A stretch of 64,000 nucleotides of DNA from Gymnopus androsaceus JB14 (taxonomy: Eukaryota; Basidiomycota; Agaricomycetes; Agaricales; Omphalotaceae). Made by a program: the position numbers and the translations under genes. The notes under the pieces were generated by a model, which was not told where the DNA came from, did not search any database, and saw nothing but the letters and a program-made list of their open reading frames with translations. The stretch spans positions 1 to 64,000 of the forward strand of contig ML769609.1 in NCBI GenBank assembly GCA_009733575.1. The letters are read 5' to 3'. This document shows, one piece after another, positions 13,701-24,814 of the stretch (position 1 is its first letter; each line of letters opens with the position of its first letter).

Positions 13701-14039
13701 CAAGGATGGTCAGTAATATATTTGTGCTCAGAGCTATTATTCAGGATCAACATAGGCAAGAGGCAGGACTGGATGACTCGGATGAGAATGCAGGTTCTGC
13801 ATCAGTGACTGTTATCTTAGATTGAAAGCTACTTGTTTGTTGTTGTCCATTATCTCTATTTTCTGCATGTTCACTGCTTTTCTTTCCAACAGATCCTGTT
13901 TTCATACTCAAGTTGTCTGTTGAATGTACATAGAGGACACCGTTTATCTTGTCTCTAGCCTCAGGTTCAACACCTGTTTGGGCTGCTGCTGCATCATGTT
14001 ATTAGTTGTGTTTTATATATCAGGTCTCAATGTTGGTAG

Positions 14040-14282
14040 TGTCATATCATGTAGTGGGTATTGGGTGCTGGTGGCAGGTGTTGGTGGCAGGTATTGGTGG
14101 CAGGTATTGGTGGTGGGTATTGGTGGTGGGTATAGGTGGCAGGTACCTATGGCGGGTACCTATGGTGGGTATCGGTGGTGGGTGGCGGGTACCGATGGCA
14201 AGTACCGATGGCAGGTATCAGTGGCGGATGGCGGGTATCAGTGGCAGGTGGTGGGTGGCGGGTATTGGTGGTGGCAGTGTGT
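14040..14282 (+). repeat. G-rich short tandem repeat (GGTGGCAGGTATT type)
   Basis: About 20 imperfect copies of a 10-12-base unit, GGTGGYRGGTAYY, on the plus strand. The array is strongly strand-asymmetric (G and T on plus), so it could form G-rich secondary structure. Open frames over it only translate the repeat. Confidence 0.9.
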
Positions 14283-14354
14283 TTGCTTATGTAAATAGAA
14301 ACCACAAATGGCAGTATGTGATTCGCCGTAATGAGCTAATTGAGTTATATAATT

Positions 14355-14605
14355 GGGATCAATGCACTTTGGAGCTCTCCAGAGCTCTCCAGAGACCTCT
14401 GGAGGTCCTTCAGGTTGTATGATCAATAATGGAATGAGGTCTCTGGAGCTCCCTGGAGCTCATTCTAACCGAGCATAAGATTGATTGATTACTGGTCTTT
14501 GCTTTAGAAGCTCTCCAGAGCTCTCTGGAATAGGTAACCTTGCTCCAGGTCCTGCAGAAGCTTTGGCAGCTCTGGAGCTCTCTGGAGACCACCCGGGTTT
14601 TGCTG
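14355..14605. repeat. AGCTCTCCAGAG/CTCTGGAG cluster
   Basis: Repeated CAGAGCTCTCCAGAG and its complement CTCTGGAGCTC on both strands, giving many small hairpins, and ending with GGGTTTTGCTGATGAT. The same motifs and the same GGTTTTGCTGATGAT end recur at 26,635-26,745. They look like subterminal repeats of an unidentified DNA element. Confidence 0.7.
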
Positions 14606-14639
14606 ATGATCAGTAGATACTTTGTCAAGCAATACATAC

Positions 14640-15730
14640 TTACAGCTGAAAGTATTGGAAAAGTATGTATGTACTAACAAATAGGGCAGCAAAAACTCCA
14701 AACATATCTAAATACAAAGTTCACTCCAATCAAACATTTAATTGACTGAAATTAAAGTGCAAAAGAGTAAGAACGTTGAAGAAACGTGCCCAAAAAAATG
14801 CACAACATACCTGCTAAGCGCCCGAATGTGTCAGGCATAATGACCGCCGTTACCTTTTTCGGCTCTCAAACATCATGTGCTACAGGATCGTAAGCATAAT
14901 CGTGTCAGCTTGCCTTATTGGCTCTGCAGAGCCCGATTCGGCTCTGGCCCATTCCTGACAGCAATTAGAATTGCGTTCTTTTCGGACATTTCATAAAGTA
15001 CCTTACATTACATTTTTGGTTTGTTCGTTATCATAACACTTAATAATATTTGTTCATTGGAATGGTACACGCCACGTTGCCAATTGACCAAAAATTAAGC
15101 GGAGAAATGACCCGAAAGGGCTAAAGAATTAACCTACAATTAGTTGAATACTACCATTTTGTTGGATAGTTCCTTAGTGCCCTTTCTGTCGCGTTGCGTC
15201 CTCTTTCGGTTTAGTTCGTTTTCACATGTGACTGCGTAGTTTATATATGCCCCGCATTCCGACACTCACCCCCAGCTGTTGCTCTCATCTCGCTCGCACT
15301 CCGAGGGGTTTTCCGTTTTCCGTTTTCATCTCTAGACTCGACTTCCAACACACTTCATAGGGTAATTTTTGCTCGATTCTTGGTTGGACTTCAACCTCTG
15401 TAATCGACACAGTGCAACGGTCTTTTTCAAAACGTCTCACAATCGTTCATCTCCGCCTCTGATGGCACCATCTCCTGGCAAACTGCTTCGGCAGGCGGCC
15501 TATCGCTCACCCACAAGTACAGTCAGTCGACAGTGGCAGTTTTAACTAGTAGTCTTATCGATCCCACCCTTCATGCTTTGAAGTCCATGTACACATTCTG
15601 CGAGTGGCGAGATATCTTTAGTGAATGTTGGATCGCCCACAGAATTGACAGTTCAATCTCAGAATAATTTAACAATACCTTCAGCTTCAGGACCTGGTCT
15701 TCAGTGAAAATTGAGTAGGGCATCGTCGTT
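14640..15730. other. no gene recognised; TATA-like site only
   Basis: Low coding content. A TTTATATATGCC box lies at about 15,240, followed by a pyrimidine-rich stretch and an ATG at 15,461 that opens only 28 codons. This could be the promoter and first exon of a lost gene, but nothing downstream joins to it convincingly. Confidence 0.3.
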
Positions 15731-15733
15731 TAG

Positions 15734-16213
15734 TTATGGGACTAGCGGAAGGGATTTGGAATAGCTGTTTAGGTGTAGAGGCGAAGCAGAGGGGACTTTA
15801 TTTAGTACTGTCCCGTGCTGATCTAGCCCTGCCGCTTCTTTCTTCAAGTTTGCTACTAACATGGGTGCAAAAGTGACAGCGCCGGACAGCAACCGTGAGC
15901 CGGAGCTATAACTGTTAATGCCGTTGGCGTTGTGAATTAACGTTGAATTAACGTTCTTCTTAGGACCGAGAGTGCAACTGCTATCCTCGAGATGGTTCTT
16001 CGGTCCAGTAGGATTAGTCCTGCGGCAGAGGTGGTGGTATACAGATATCGATGATGGAATGTAAGAACGAACTTGTTTCAATAAAGAGAGGCACAATTGG
16101 AGGACCGAAGCCATGATCATGAACGATAGGTGAACGAAATGTAAGCCAAACCAAACAGGTATGAATCTGCGATAGTGGCGAGGGATTGCGTTAATATGTT
16201 CCCTAGCTGTCAT
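15734..16213 (-). CDS. hypothetical protein, possibly membrane
   Basis: Open frame of 159 codons from ATG at 16,213. One strongly hydrophobic stretch (VWFGLHFVHLSFMIMASVLQL) follows a basic HYRRF segment; the rest is Ser/Asn/Leu-rich and polar. A second hydrophobic open frame with the same orientation (GYIIVLYIRVILANRQFGVLF, about 16,346-16,537) lies just upstream and could be an earlier exon of a multi-pass protein. It diverges from the hydrolase gene at 16,644. I do not recognise a family, and it may equally be a remnant. Confidence 0.3.
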   Translation of the reverse strand: MTAREHINAIPRHYRRFIPVWFGLHFVHLSFMIMASVLQLCLSLLKQVRSYIPSSISVYHHLCRRTNPTGPKNHLEDSSCTLGPKKNVNSTLIHNANGINSYSSGSRLLSGAVTFAPMLVANLKKEAAGLDQHGTVLNKVPSASPLHLNSYSKSLPLVP

Positions 16214-16643
16214 AATTCGTCCCTACCGAAAACCGCGTGATAATTTTCAGTCCACTGAAGGGTAAAAGATCAGAGTCAGGACTTACTTGCATCTGCTGCG
16301 GCCGAGTTAGTTGAATTGAGTAACATAGCACCAGAATTGACCTAATTATGTTGTTCGGAGCTTCGAGATCGTAAAAAGCACTCCGAATTGCCGATTTGCA
16401 AGTATCACGCGTATGTACAGTACAATAATATATCCAGAGACCGGGTTGCCACGAAATGTGAGATAGATTGAAGTTTGTGTGAATTGACCTTCTTTTTTGG
16501 GTTGAACAAGCCGGAACAATCCTGTTGAATCAATCAAGACAGCATGAGTTACGATTTGAAGGCTTCTTGGGCTCCGGCTCCAGCATGGATATAAAACTTC
16601 TGCCTTTCTTCAATGCCCCCCGGTCTGCTGCCCCTCATTTGCT

Positions 16644-17809
16644 ATGGATTTTGTGAAAGATAAGATCAAGATACCATCCAGCGAGAAAGATGTACATCTT
16701 GATGTATGGCATTATAAACCCACAACACCAGAACCTCATCCCTTAGTAGTGGCAGGACATGGGTAATCATCTAGCTTTGGGAGAATTCGATGGCTCACAA
16801 ACAGTTGACAGAATGACAGTCATCAAAGATGCCGGCATGTCCTCATTTGGAGAGCATTGGGCGCGACTTGGCGGTTTTGCTTCCTTAATTTTTGATTATC
16901 GATATTTTGGGGACTCTGATGGACAGCCACGAGACTTTCTCTCACTGGAAAAACAGCTGGAGGACTACCGATGTGTAATTCAATGGGCAAGAGCACAACA
17001 AGATATGTTTCGTGTAGACAAAATTGTGCCTATGGGAAGCGCAGCCAGCGGGCATACAGTGGCAAAGTTACTGTTAGAAGATGCGGAGCTTGCAGGTGGG
17101 ATGGCCCATTGCCCCCTTCTTGATGGTGAGCACAAGCAGGAAAGCACGACGTCTAATTTACCTACTCAGGCTATACCACCATGCTATCGCAAAAGTTCAA
17201 TGCAAGGCTAGTCTTTTGGGCAACGGTGGACTATATCTGTGGAATGCTTGGGATTTCTCCTGTTTTTGTACAGGCAGTGGGCCATGTTGGGGAATTTGCA
17301 ATGCTGAACACTCCAAGCTCATGGTCTGGTATGTTTAAAAGTAATTTAGAGGTTTCAAACTGAAACATACATATGCAGGATTTGAGTTTATGTTCTCACA
17401 AGGAGAAACAGCATTCTCGGAGGCGCCTAATCGAGTTCCTGCAGGCTTGCTGTTTGAGATCATGGGTTCAAGAGCAGGCCTTAAGTTAAAACATGCCCAT
17501 TCTAGGTTTCTTGTTGTTGTTCCGGAGGATGATGATATTTTTCCGGTGCACATTGGACAAAAGATTGCCTCAGAAGCTCCAGAAAGTATGTTGTTTGACT
17601 TATATATTTTCCTCTTGAGGCAGATCTGCTTCCCCCAGAGGTTATTCTTGTTGAAGCTCCTGGAGGCCATTTCGATATTATGAGTGGTGGAAAAGTGAGT
17701 TCAACGCTACAACAAGGTCTAAGAATTTAATCCTCAACATTATTTTTAGGGATTTCAAGTTAATATCAATGCACAGATAAAATTCCTGCAGAGTGTTCTA
17801 CTTGAGTAG
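16644..17809 (+). CDS. alpha/beta hydrolase, intact, six exons
   Basis: Exons 16644-16762, 16812-17125, 17170-17328, 17379-17585, 17624-17694 and 17750-17809 join in phase to 309 codons plus stop, with all introns GT..AG and 38-55 bases. The start ATG opens MDFVKDKIKIPSS. The first beta strand and oxyanion region is LVVAGHGM, followed by LIFDYRYFGDSDGQPRDF and a nucleophile-elbow-like GSAASG after KIVPM. The acid-bearing VVPEDDDIFP and the histidine motif EAPGGHFDIM close the fold. The layout is that of small fungal alpha/beta hydrolases related to dienelactone hydrolase and peptidase S15-like proteins; the substrate cannot be told. It is the only clearly intact host-type gene in the first 34 kb, and it lies inside the proposed inverted block. 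Confidence 0.85.
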
Positions 17810-17814
17810 TGACT

Positions 17815-18715
17815 GACTGGCGTGCATTTGCTGATTAAGGGCATTCAATGTACTGTATAATTATGACCATCTGATCATGCCATGTTACGCATTAACACTA
17901 GATTTATCATTTTCCTTATCACCACGGTCAGCCCTATTTATTTAGCGCTGGAAAATGCGTAGGAAAAGTTAGAGGAAAAAAAGCTTTTCGTGCAAAATTT
18001 CCCGAATATTATCAGGGCTAAGAAAATTATCAGGATAAATTACTTTTCATGGCTAATTTCCTGCACCAGAATAGGTATGGACTATATTGTTTTTCCCAAA
18101 GAAGAAAGACTTCCTTTCATGGTAAGTATCCCGCCCATGAAATCATACAGGAATAATATATTTTCACAGTACTTTCCCTTTGTAGGATATCTCTATTATC
18201 CGAGCCACAAAAAGCTATGTATTACTTCTCTTTTAGAAGCCAAAATTATGTCTTTTTCTTGGCTGTAAAATGAAACTGAAGATCATCAGCCAATGTTCTG
18301 CAGACCAACTGTCTACAATGTGCAGACAATGCGCAGACCACCAGATCCTGATTGGTTGCTCATTTGGACTGGAAGACAGTATGCCTATCAGAAGTCGGCT
18401 GATAAAGCACTGTTTGCCAGACCAGCGGACTCTCCTGAGTCTTCGCTAATACACCGAATTTTTGGCAAGACCTCGAGAATGCAATTCTTGACAAGTTTGC
18501 TTCTAGAGACGGTATAAGAGAGCTATAGTGAGCCCGAGCTGATAGCTGTAACGAGTCTAATAAGTGTGGAAGTACTTGGACCGACAGAGCCACGGTATTA
18601 AACTGAATATCAGCTCTAAGTAGTTTGTAGGAATCCATAGTCCGGTAGCAGAGTCTTACTGGCATGTCAACGCCAGAACTCATATTAAAAGAGGCACATC
18701 GCCCACATAGACTCG
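17815..18715. other. no gene recognised
   Basis: A 900-base gap after the hydrolase. Short open frames only. A CAGACCA/TGCAGAC-rich patch at 18,297-18,345 is a minor repeat. The right breakpoint of the BiP gene lies at its end. Confidence 0.4.
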
Positions 18716-18718
18716 AGC

Positions 18719-19407
18719 TACAAAGGATACACTCTCACCAAGGACAACAACCTCCTCAGCAAGTTTGAGCTCTCCAGTATCCCTCCTGCTCCTCACGGTG
18801 TTCCTCAAATTGAGGTTACTTTTGAGATTGACACCAACGGTATCATGAAAGTTGCTGCCACTGACAAGGGAACATCAGTATTTCTTTGTTCACATCTTCT
18901 AAATGTCTCATTAACGCTATTGCAGTTGTGAATCCGAATCCATCACCATCACCAATGAGAAAGGTCGTCTCTCGCAAGAAGAGATTGATTGTATGGTTGC
19001 TCATGCTGAGAAGTTTGCTTCGGAAGATGAGGCTCAGTGCAAGAGGATCGAGTCTTTGAACTCTCTGTCTTTGTTTGGTTATGGTCTCAGGACTCAAGTT
19101 AACGACAAGGAGGGAATGAGTGGCAAAATCAGCACTGAAGACAAGAAGACAATTCTCACTACTATCAAGGAAACCACCAAGTGGATCAACGAGAACGGCA
19201 CTTCCGCTATGTCCAAAGACCTGGAGGAGAAGCTTGCTGGTGCGTGACATACATCAACTTGAAAGTATAAATTGCTAACCAATCTTTTGTCTGCACTTTA
19301 CAGAGGTACAGGGTGTCGTTAATCCTATCATGGCCAAACTATACAGCAGTGGTGGTGGATCTTCGTTTGATGATGATGAGCCTATGAGAGACCACGCTGA
19401 GCTCTGA
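18719..19407 (+). pseudogene. KAR2: ER Hsp70 (BiP/Kar2), C-terminal half, broken
   Basis: Starts abruptly with [18 protein letters not shown], then [37 protein letters not shown] and the helical lid (VAHAEKFASEDE, ISTEDKKTILTTIKETTKWI), with a final exon EVQGVVNPIMAKLY and an acidic end. This is the substrate-binding domain of the ER Hsp70 that the minus-strand remnant at 3,096-4,790 lacks. There is no N-terminal homology upstream. The intron at about 18,877-18,924 joins out of phase by one base, so it cannot be translated as it stands. The last residues read DHAEL where HDEL is expected for ER retrieval; a single base change (GAT to GCT) would explain this. Confidence 0.93.
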
Positions 19408-19764
19408 TCAATGCTCACAATTTGGTTCTTGTGAAGAGGAGAGGAGAGAAGAGGCACTCCATGGTTTTGGGGAAGGGTATGATTGAATTCTCTAGTTCTC
19501 TGTCATCCAGAGGGCTTCCATCTATTGTTTGTTCTCAAGAAGATGTTGATGCTCTGATGGGGGCCTTCCAAACTCTTGTGAAAGAGCTCAAATTGTGGCA
19601 CTACTACATACTCAAGTTGTGCGGGAGAAGGATTTGATCAAAGCCGTGTTAACCTCAAACAAGGCCACCCCTTGATCTGGTGTCTCCTTCGCAGGAAAAC
19701 CAGTAACAGAACTTGCTGAGATCTTACGTGGATCAAGTTTACTGCTTGGTCGCAGGGAACTTAC

Positions 19765-20172
19765 ATTCCAAAGCTAGGGCAGCAGCTGGGTTCATTCAGG
19801 CTGGTTCGTTGAGCTATCAGATCTGGATGCTCTTGCAGACGCTTGGGTGCACATTGTGGATCTTCTCAGTGTCACTCTCTATGAAGAGTGGGAGGATGAC
19901 ACCAGGATTGCCGTTAGCAATGTCAAGAACCGACTCACTTATGCTAGGCTGGACACGAATGGGCCTAAATTGGACAAGATTTCCAAAACGTGGGTCAGCT
20001 ACATATCTATTCATTGGCCAACCGACTGACTGTTATTTAGTAACCCTCTTGTTGAGAGCTACTTCATGCGATGTGGACCCTCACCCAACTCGGATCCTTT
20101 GGTTTACTCACTCGCTAACAATGGTTGGATCTGGGCTGCCGACCCTCTATGCAATTGTCTCAGGGTGGTTTG
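19765..20172 (+). pseudogene. GDB1: glycogen debranching enzyme fragment
   Basis: Encodes ELSDLDALADAWVHI, then LYEEWEDDTRIAVSNVKNRL, ARLDTNGPKLDKISK, a GT..AG intron (about 19,992-20,040) and NPLVESYFMRCGPSPNSDPL, SLANNGWIWAADPL. This order is a hallmark of the 4-alpha-glucanotransferase part of eukaryotic glycogen debranching enzyme. Only about 130 of more than 1,500 residues are here. It breaks off after DPLCN with a frame change and a stop, and nothing downstream continues it. It lies about 350 bases after the BiP 3' end on the same strand. Confidence 0.8.
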
Positions 20173-20603
20173 AAGAAACGAATGGCCTTGTGGTTGATGG
20201 TGATCATGTCACCAGGTTTCAAACGCGTATTTGCGTTTTGGTGCTGAACGGAGGCTGCAGACCGCATAAGCACCCGTTGTGTGCTGCTTTAACCTCCTGA
20301 TGGAGACAACGGCACCTACAGTGACCATGACCATGAACGACCTTCCACAGCTACCACTGCACAACCCAGAACAGGCACCAGACCTTCCACTGCAACAATG
20401 CTACCCCCACTCACGAGTGTTGTCCCCAGCTCTGTCTCTCTGCTCCCACCCCTGCCAACATCACTCGTGCGCCCAGGCTCCAATGCTGGTCTTATTCATC
20501 CTTCACCGATTCAGATATTGTCGGTTCTCCAAGACATCTCACTGTCTCTACCCAAGGCAATGTCCCTGCTGAGAGATTCAGCTCTCCTTCCTTCCAATTC
20601 GCA

Positions 20604-21505
20604 ATGCAAGTTACTATATACGCAGATGATCTCCCAGAAGATATGGTCTTTGATCCCCTTACAGAGGCAATTGTTTTCAAGCATACGTTGCGGGACCGAG
20701 ACAGATTGCAGAGCCAGTCAAGCTCCTTGGCTTCACCTGGGCTCCCCATGAACATGTGCCGCAAGGTGTTTGTGTTCCCGAAGAATGTTGCTGTGGCAGA
20801 AGTCATTGAGATTGGGCTGGAGCAGTTTGGGATTCTTGAGGGTGTTGTTGATGGAGGTGATGAGATTGAGGATAAGTCTACCAAGAGGCGGAGCTCTTCT
20901 AGAGTGAGGTATGGGTTGGCTGTTGATGCGGGAGGTCAAGGTCTGTTTTTTTTTGCTCTGTAGAGTGTTGACAAGTTACTGATGCATACTCTACAGAAAG
21001 AACTGCCACTGTCAAGCAAAGTTATCGACGTTTACAGTCGGCCACCCATATACAAGGCTGTCAACCATCAATTCCCAGACTCTAAATGATGTTCCATTGA
21101 CTCTGCTCAGCTTTTGGGTACTGTCGATGACGTTTCTTCCAGTGACCCAATTTTCATCCTGCAACAAGCCACATCCTATCGCAATTTTACCTCTTGTCAC
21201 TGCATGTCAGCACCTCTTGACAAGCTAGCCCTGCGTAATCTTCATCGGGAATGACAGTCGTCTAATGCTAGCTAGAGCTGTTGTCTCCCCCAACAATACA
21301 GGAGCGGATAATGCAGCAGAAGGACAAACCTCAGTCGCAACAGCCCACGCCAAAAGAGATCATCGCTGCACAGCGTAGAGCAAAACAGGAAAAACAATGT
21401 GATATCCTACTGTCCACTCAAACCAATTTGGTGCGAGGTGTGGACTTGCTTTTACCAGGGAATGTGAGATTGCGAAGCTTGAGGTACGGTGCTGACACAA
21501 TATAG
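20604..21505 (+). pseudogene. conserved fungal protein fragment, possibly Ras-association domain
   Basis: Encodes MQVTIYADDLPEDMVFDP, then KVFVFPKNVAVAEVIEIGLE, FGILEGVVDGGDEIED, RVRYGLAVDAGGQ, an intron-like gap and SSKVIDVYSRPPIYKAVNHQ. A second piece at 21,281-21,505 has TPKEIIAAQRRAKQEKQCD and TNLVRGVDLLLPGNVRLRS. The ubiquitin-like strand-helix pattern suggests a Ras-association domain, a tentative call from memory. Joining the pieces requires frame changes and stops lie between them, so this is a fragment. Confidence 0.45.
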
Positions 21506-24500
21506 CTTCATACCGTTGACACATGCCCGGTTTCCCTCACATACAAACTTAGTCCCTCCAATCCAGATCCAGATCCTCCAGCCTCCCCCGAACCTTTTTC
21601 TACCTGCTTGTATTGTTCATATGAGATCAACTTATAATCTGAATCATACAACTCTTAACTAGACTCTAAGATCCAAATTTGGCATCCACAATGTAATAGA
21701 TAGCCACCCGATAGATGCCCCTTTCTAACCAGATCTTCCATCATCCATGGTGCAACCATCCCGCAAAAAAATTGTCTGCAAGTTCTGCGCTCATAGATGC
21801 CAGAGTGAGAAGGGACTAAAGAGTCATATGAAGCAAACTGGTTTTTTCAAAAGAAAGAACCTTCAGCCCCTACGACCAGTTCTCTCTCCATCTTTGAGCG
21901 GGCCATTTTCCCAACCTCTGTTCTCTCCACCATCCTCTCCACGTCCACTTACACAATCTTCACCTCTTCATTATGAAAGTGGCTTTCCCGATTTTTGCAA
22001 TGGTGACCAAGAGGGGCCTTTGGTTATGCCCTTTATCAATGCTGCAGAGGTCGTGGGTCAGGGAAGGACTTACTTGGATGATTTCAATGACAATCATTTT
22101 TCCAAGGAAAGGGAAACAAATCTTTACTATCCCTTTGCCTCACGAGCAGAATGGGAGACTGCTAGCTTCCTACTCAACTCTTCTCTTACGATGGCAGAAA
22201 TTGACAGTTATCTTAAACTAGAACTTGTAAGCTGCTTTTGATTCTTTCAATGTCAGTTCTGACCTCCAGCTCTAGACTAAAAACAATAAATTATCCTTTG
22301 CAACAGCCCAGAAATTACAAGAAAGAGTTGAACTCCTTCTGCCTGTCCCAGAGTGGAAATTCAGACTTACCAACTTCAGCTCGTTATCCCAGCAGAACAC
22401 CTCTCATCTTATAGTATCAGGATCCGCTGGAATGTTTGCAGGATATACTAAGAGTCCCTTGATCTATGATTCCCTAAATCTTACTCCTCTGGAGATATTC
22501 ACCAGCTCGGCGAAGCTTGTGAGAGTGTATGAATCTTGGTTATCAGGGAAAAGAGCAAATGAAATGCAGGTACTTGATCTTCTTTGACACTCGATGTTGA
22601 ATTCAATCTGACAGACAATGTTTAGAAGGAACTTCCTAAGGGTGCAACACTCTTAGGTACTGTCTTGTCTTCCAATAAAACAACAATCTCTGTTATCACT
22701 GGGAATTGCGTTGCTCATCCCCTTCTCATTTCTCTTGCCAATATTGATACAGAACTCAGGTCCAAAGCATCTCAGCACTTGTTCAATCTGCTTGCTCTAA
22801 TCCCCATTCCCAAATTCATCGAAAAAAAGAAGAGCGTCCAATCCATCTTAGAAAATTGTCTCTACCACCTGTGTCTGGATATTGTCCTGCAGCCTCTGAG
22901 AATAGCTGCATTGATTGGCTGTCTCATGGATGATCCTGTTGGACAGACTCGATTTTGCTACACTCTTTGTGCCAGCTTTATTGTTGACATGCCGGAGGCA
23001 TCCCTTATCTCATGTGTTGGGGGAGGAGGAAAAACATCTCCTTTCACCAAAGCTATTTATAAAGACTATGGTGATTCAAAGAGGCATCCTCCTAGGCTGG
23101 CCAAAAGCAACCTTGGAGCGCATTGAGACTGTGAGCAATGCAGTCTCAGTACACAATCTGCCCAATTACTATAAGGAGTCTTTGAAGCTTAGGACAAATG
23201 GCGTATTCAAGCCATTCTGGGCTGAGTGGGCTTTAGCGGAACCACATCAATTCCTTACTCCCGAACCTCTGCATCATTGGTATAAGATGATCTCAAGTGG
23301 TGTATCAAAGCACTGGGACCTTCCAAGCTTGATTTCCGCTACATTATCTTGCAGCCTATTCTTGGCTATCGTCATTTCTGCAAAGGAGTCTACTCTTTGA
23401 AGCAGGTTACCAGGCACACACATAGAGACATCATGCGCGACCTTGTACCTCTTATTTCCGGAGCCACTTCTACGAGGTTTGTATGTGCCATCCGAGCAAT
23501 CATTGATTCTCAGTATAGTGGCCAGGCACCATGTCATACCGATCTCAGTGCAGACAGAGTGCAAAGAGCTGTTGATGAGTTTCATGAATACAAAGACAAA
23601 GTGCTTCGACTCTTTGCCCGACTCAATACTAAAGGACAGCCCCTGGACAATTGGGAAATTCCGAAGCTAGAGTTCCTCCATAGTATCATGCCCAGTATTC
23701 GAGATTCAGGTCCTATCTCCCAGTGGAGCGCAGATTCTACTGAGCATGCTCACATCACTGAAGTCAAGGAATCAGCTTGTGCAGGAAACAACAGAGACTT
23801 TGAGACACAAATATGTTGTCATTTGGATCGCCATTCTCGTCTACATCACTTTGACTTGATGACCTCCATGAAAGATGCGAATGTGGATTTCCGGATAGAT
23901 GAAGATAGAGAAGGCAATCTGGATATAGATGCAGAACCAGACTCTAGCGAGACTGCAGAAAACATCCCAGTCATTGTCTCTTCTTCCTTTGATCTCATGT
24001 CGTGCTTGAATCCAGTCTCCAAAAAGCTGTTTGGATCATTCTGTCCCAAGAAGAATTTCTTTTTGGAAGCCGATGCTCTGTAGAATAATATGAGAGCACC
24101 TCTACCTCATAGAACTTTCATAGACAATGCACTCTGTGTCGCACTGTCTGTCACCAGGGATCCACACTTGAAAACATTACTTATTAGTGACGTAGCAGAA
24201 ATCTACACTATAGAGGACTTGACTGGTGCTTTGCGAGACTACCTGGATCGTTTTGCACAGGGAATTAGGTGTTTTACAATTGGAGGGAGAAGATCAGAAA
24301 GCATGGACTCAACTCTTCCTTTCACACATATCAAGGTGTGGACTAAAGTCAGGATCCAAGGGAAGACATATCACAACCTTGACATTGTCACTGAAACTCA
24401 TACTATATTTGCTGAATCTCCTCATGATCTTTGGAAATACGGAAGATATGACTGTGCTATAATCAATATCGATACAGAGTTTCGATGGCCGAGGAGCTCT

Positions 24501-24814
24501 CTTGAAGGTATTTTGTATCACTTCAAATTGTACAGTGTTGAATATCATGTTAATTCTCTTTCTACTAGGTCACTGTGCTGTTATTGTGAAACTTATATTC
24601 ACAGTAAAGCAGCCAAGGAAGCCCAGGCTGCCCTATGCAGGCACGGATAAGTTTTTTGCATACTGTGAACATCTTGATGTTGTCAGCCAACCTCCGCCAC
24701 CTCCTCATTATGAAGACCTTCCTATGTATCATGTTTGGCATCCTCATTACCCTGACTATCCTTCTGGTTGCTTTGTGCTTTGAAGGGCACTCAGATCCAA
24801 TGGCACACCTTTTG

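Noticed and set aside
14040..14282. Regular repeats that could suggest a CRISPR-like array
   Set aside because: Units are 10-12 bases, imperfect and without unique spacers; the setting is eukaryotic.
3096..19407. Two independent truncated BiP paralogues instead of one split gene
   Set aside because: The halves are complementary, meet within a few codons and lie in the exact opposite orientation expected from one inversion. Not excluded without a relative's genome.
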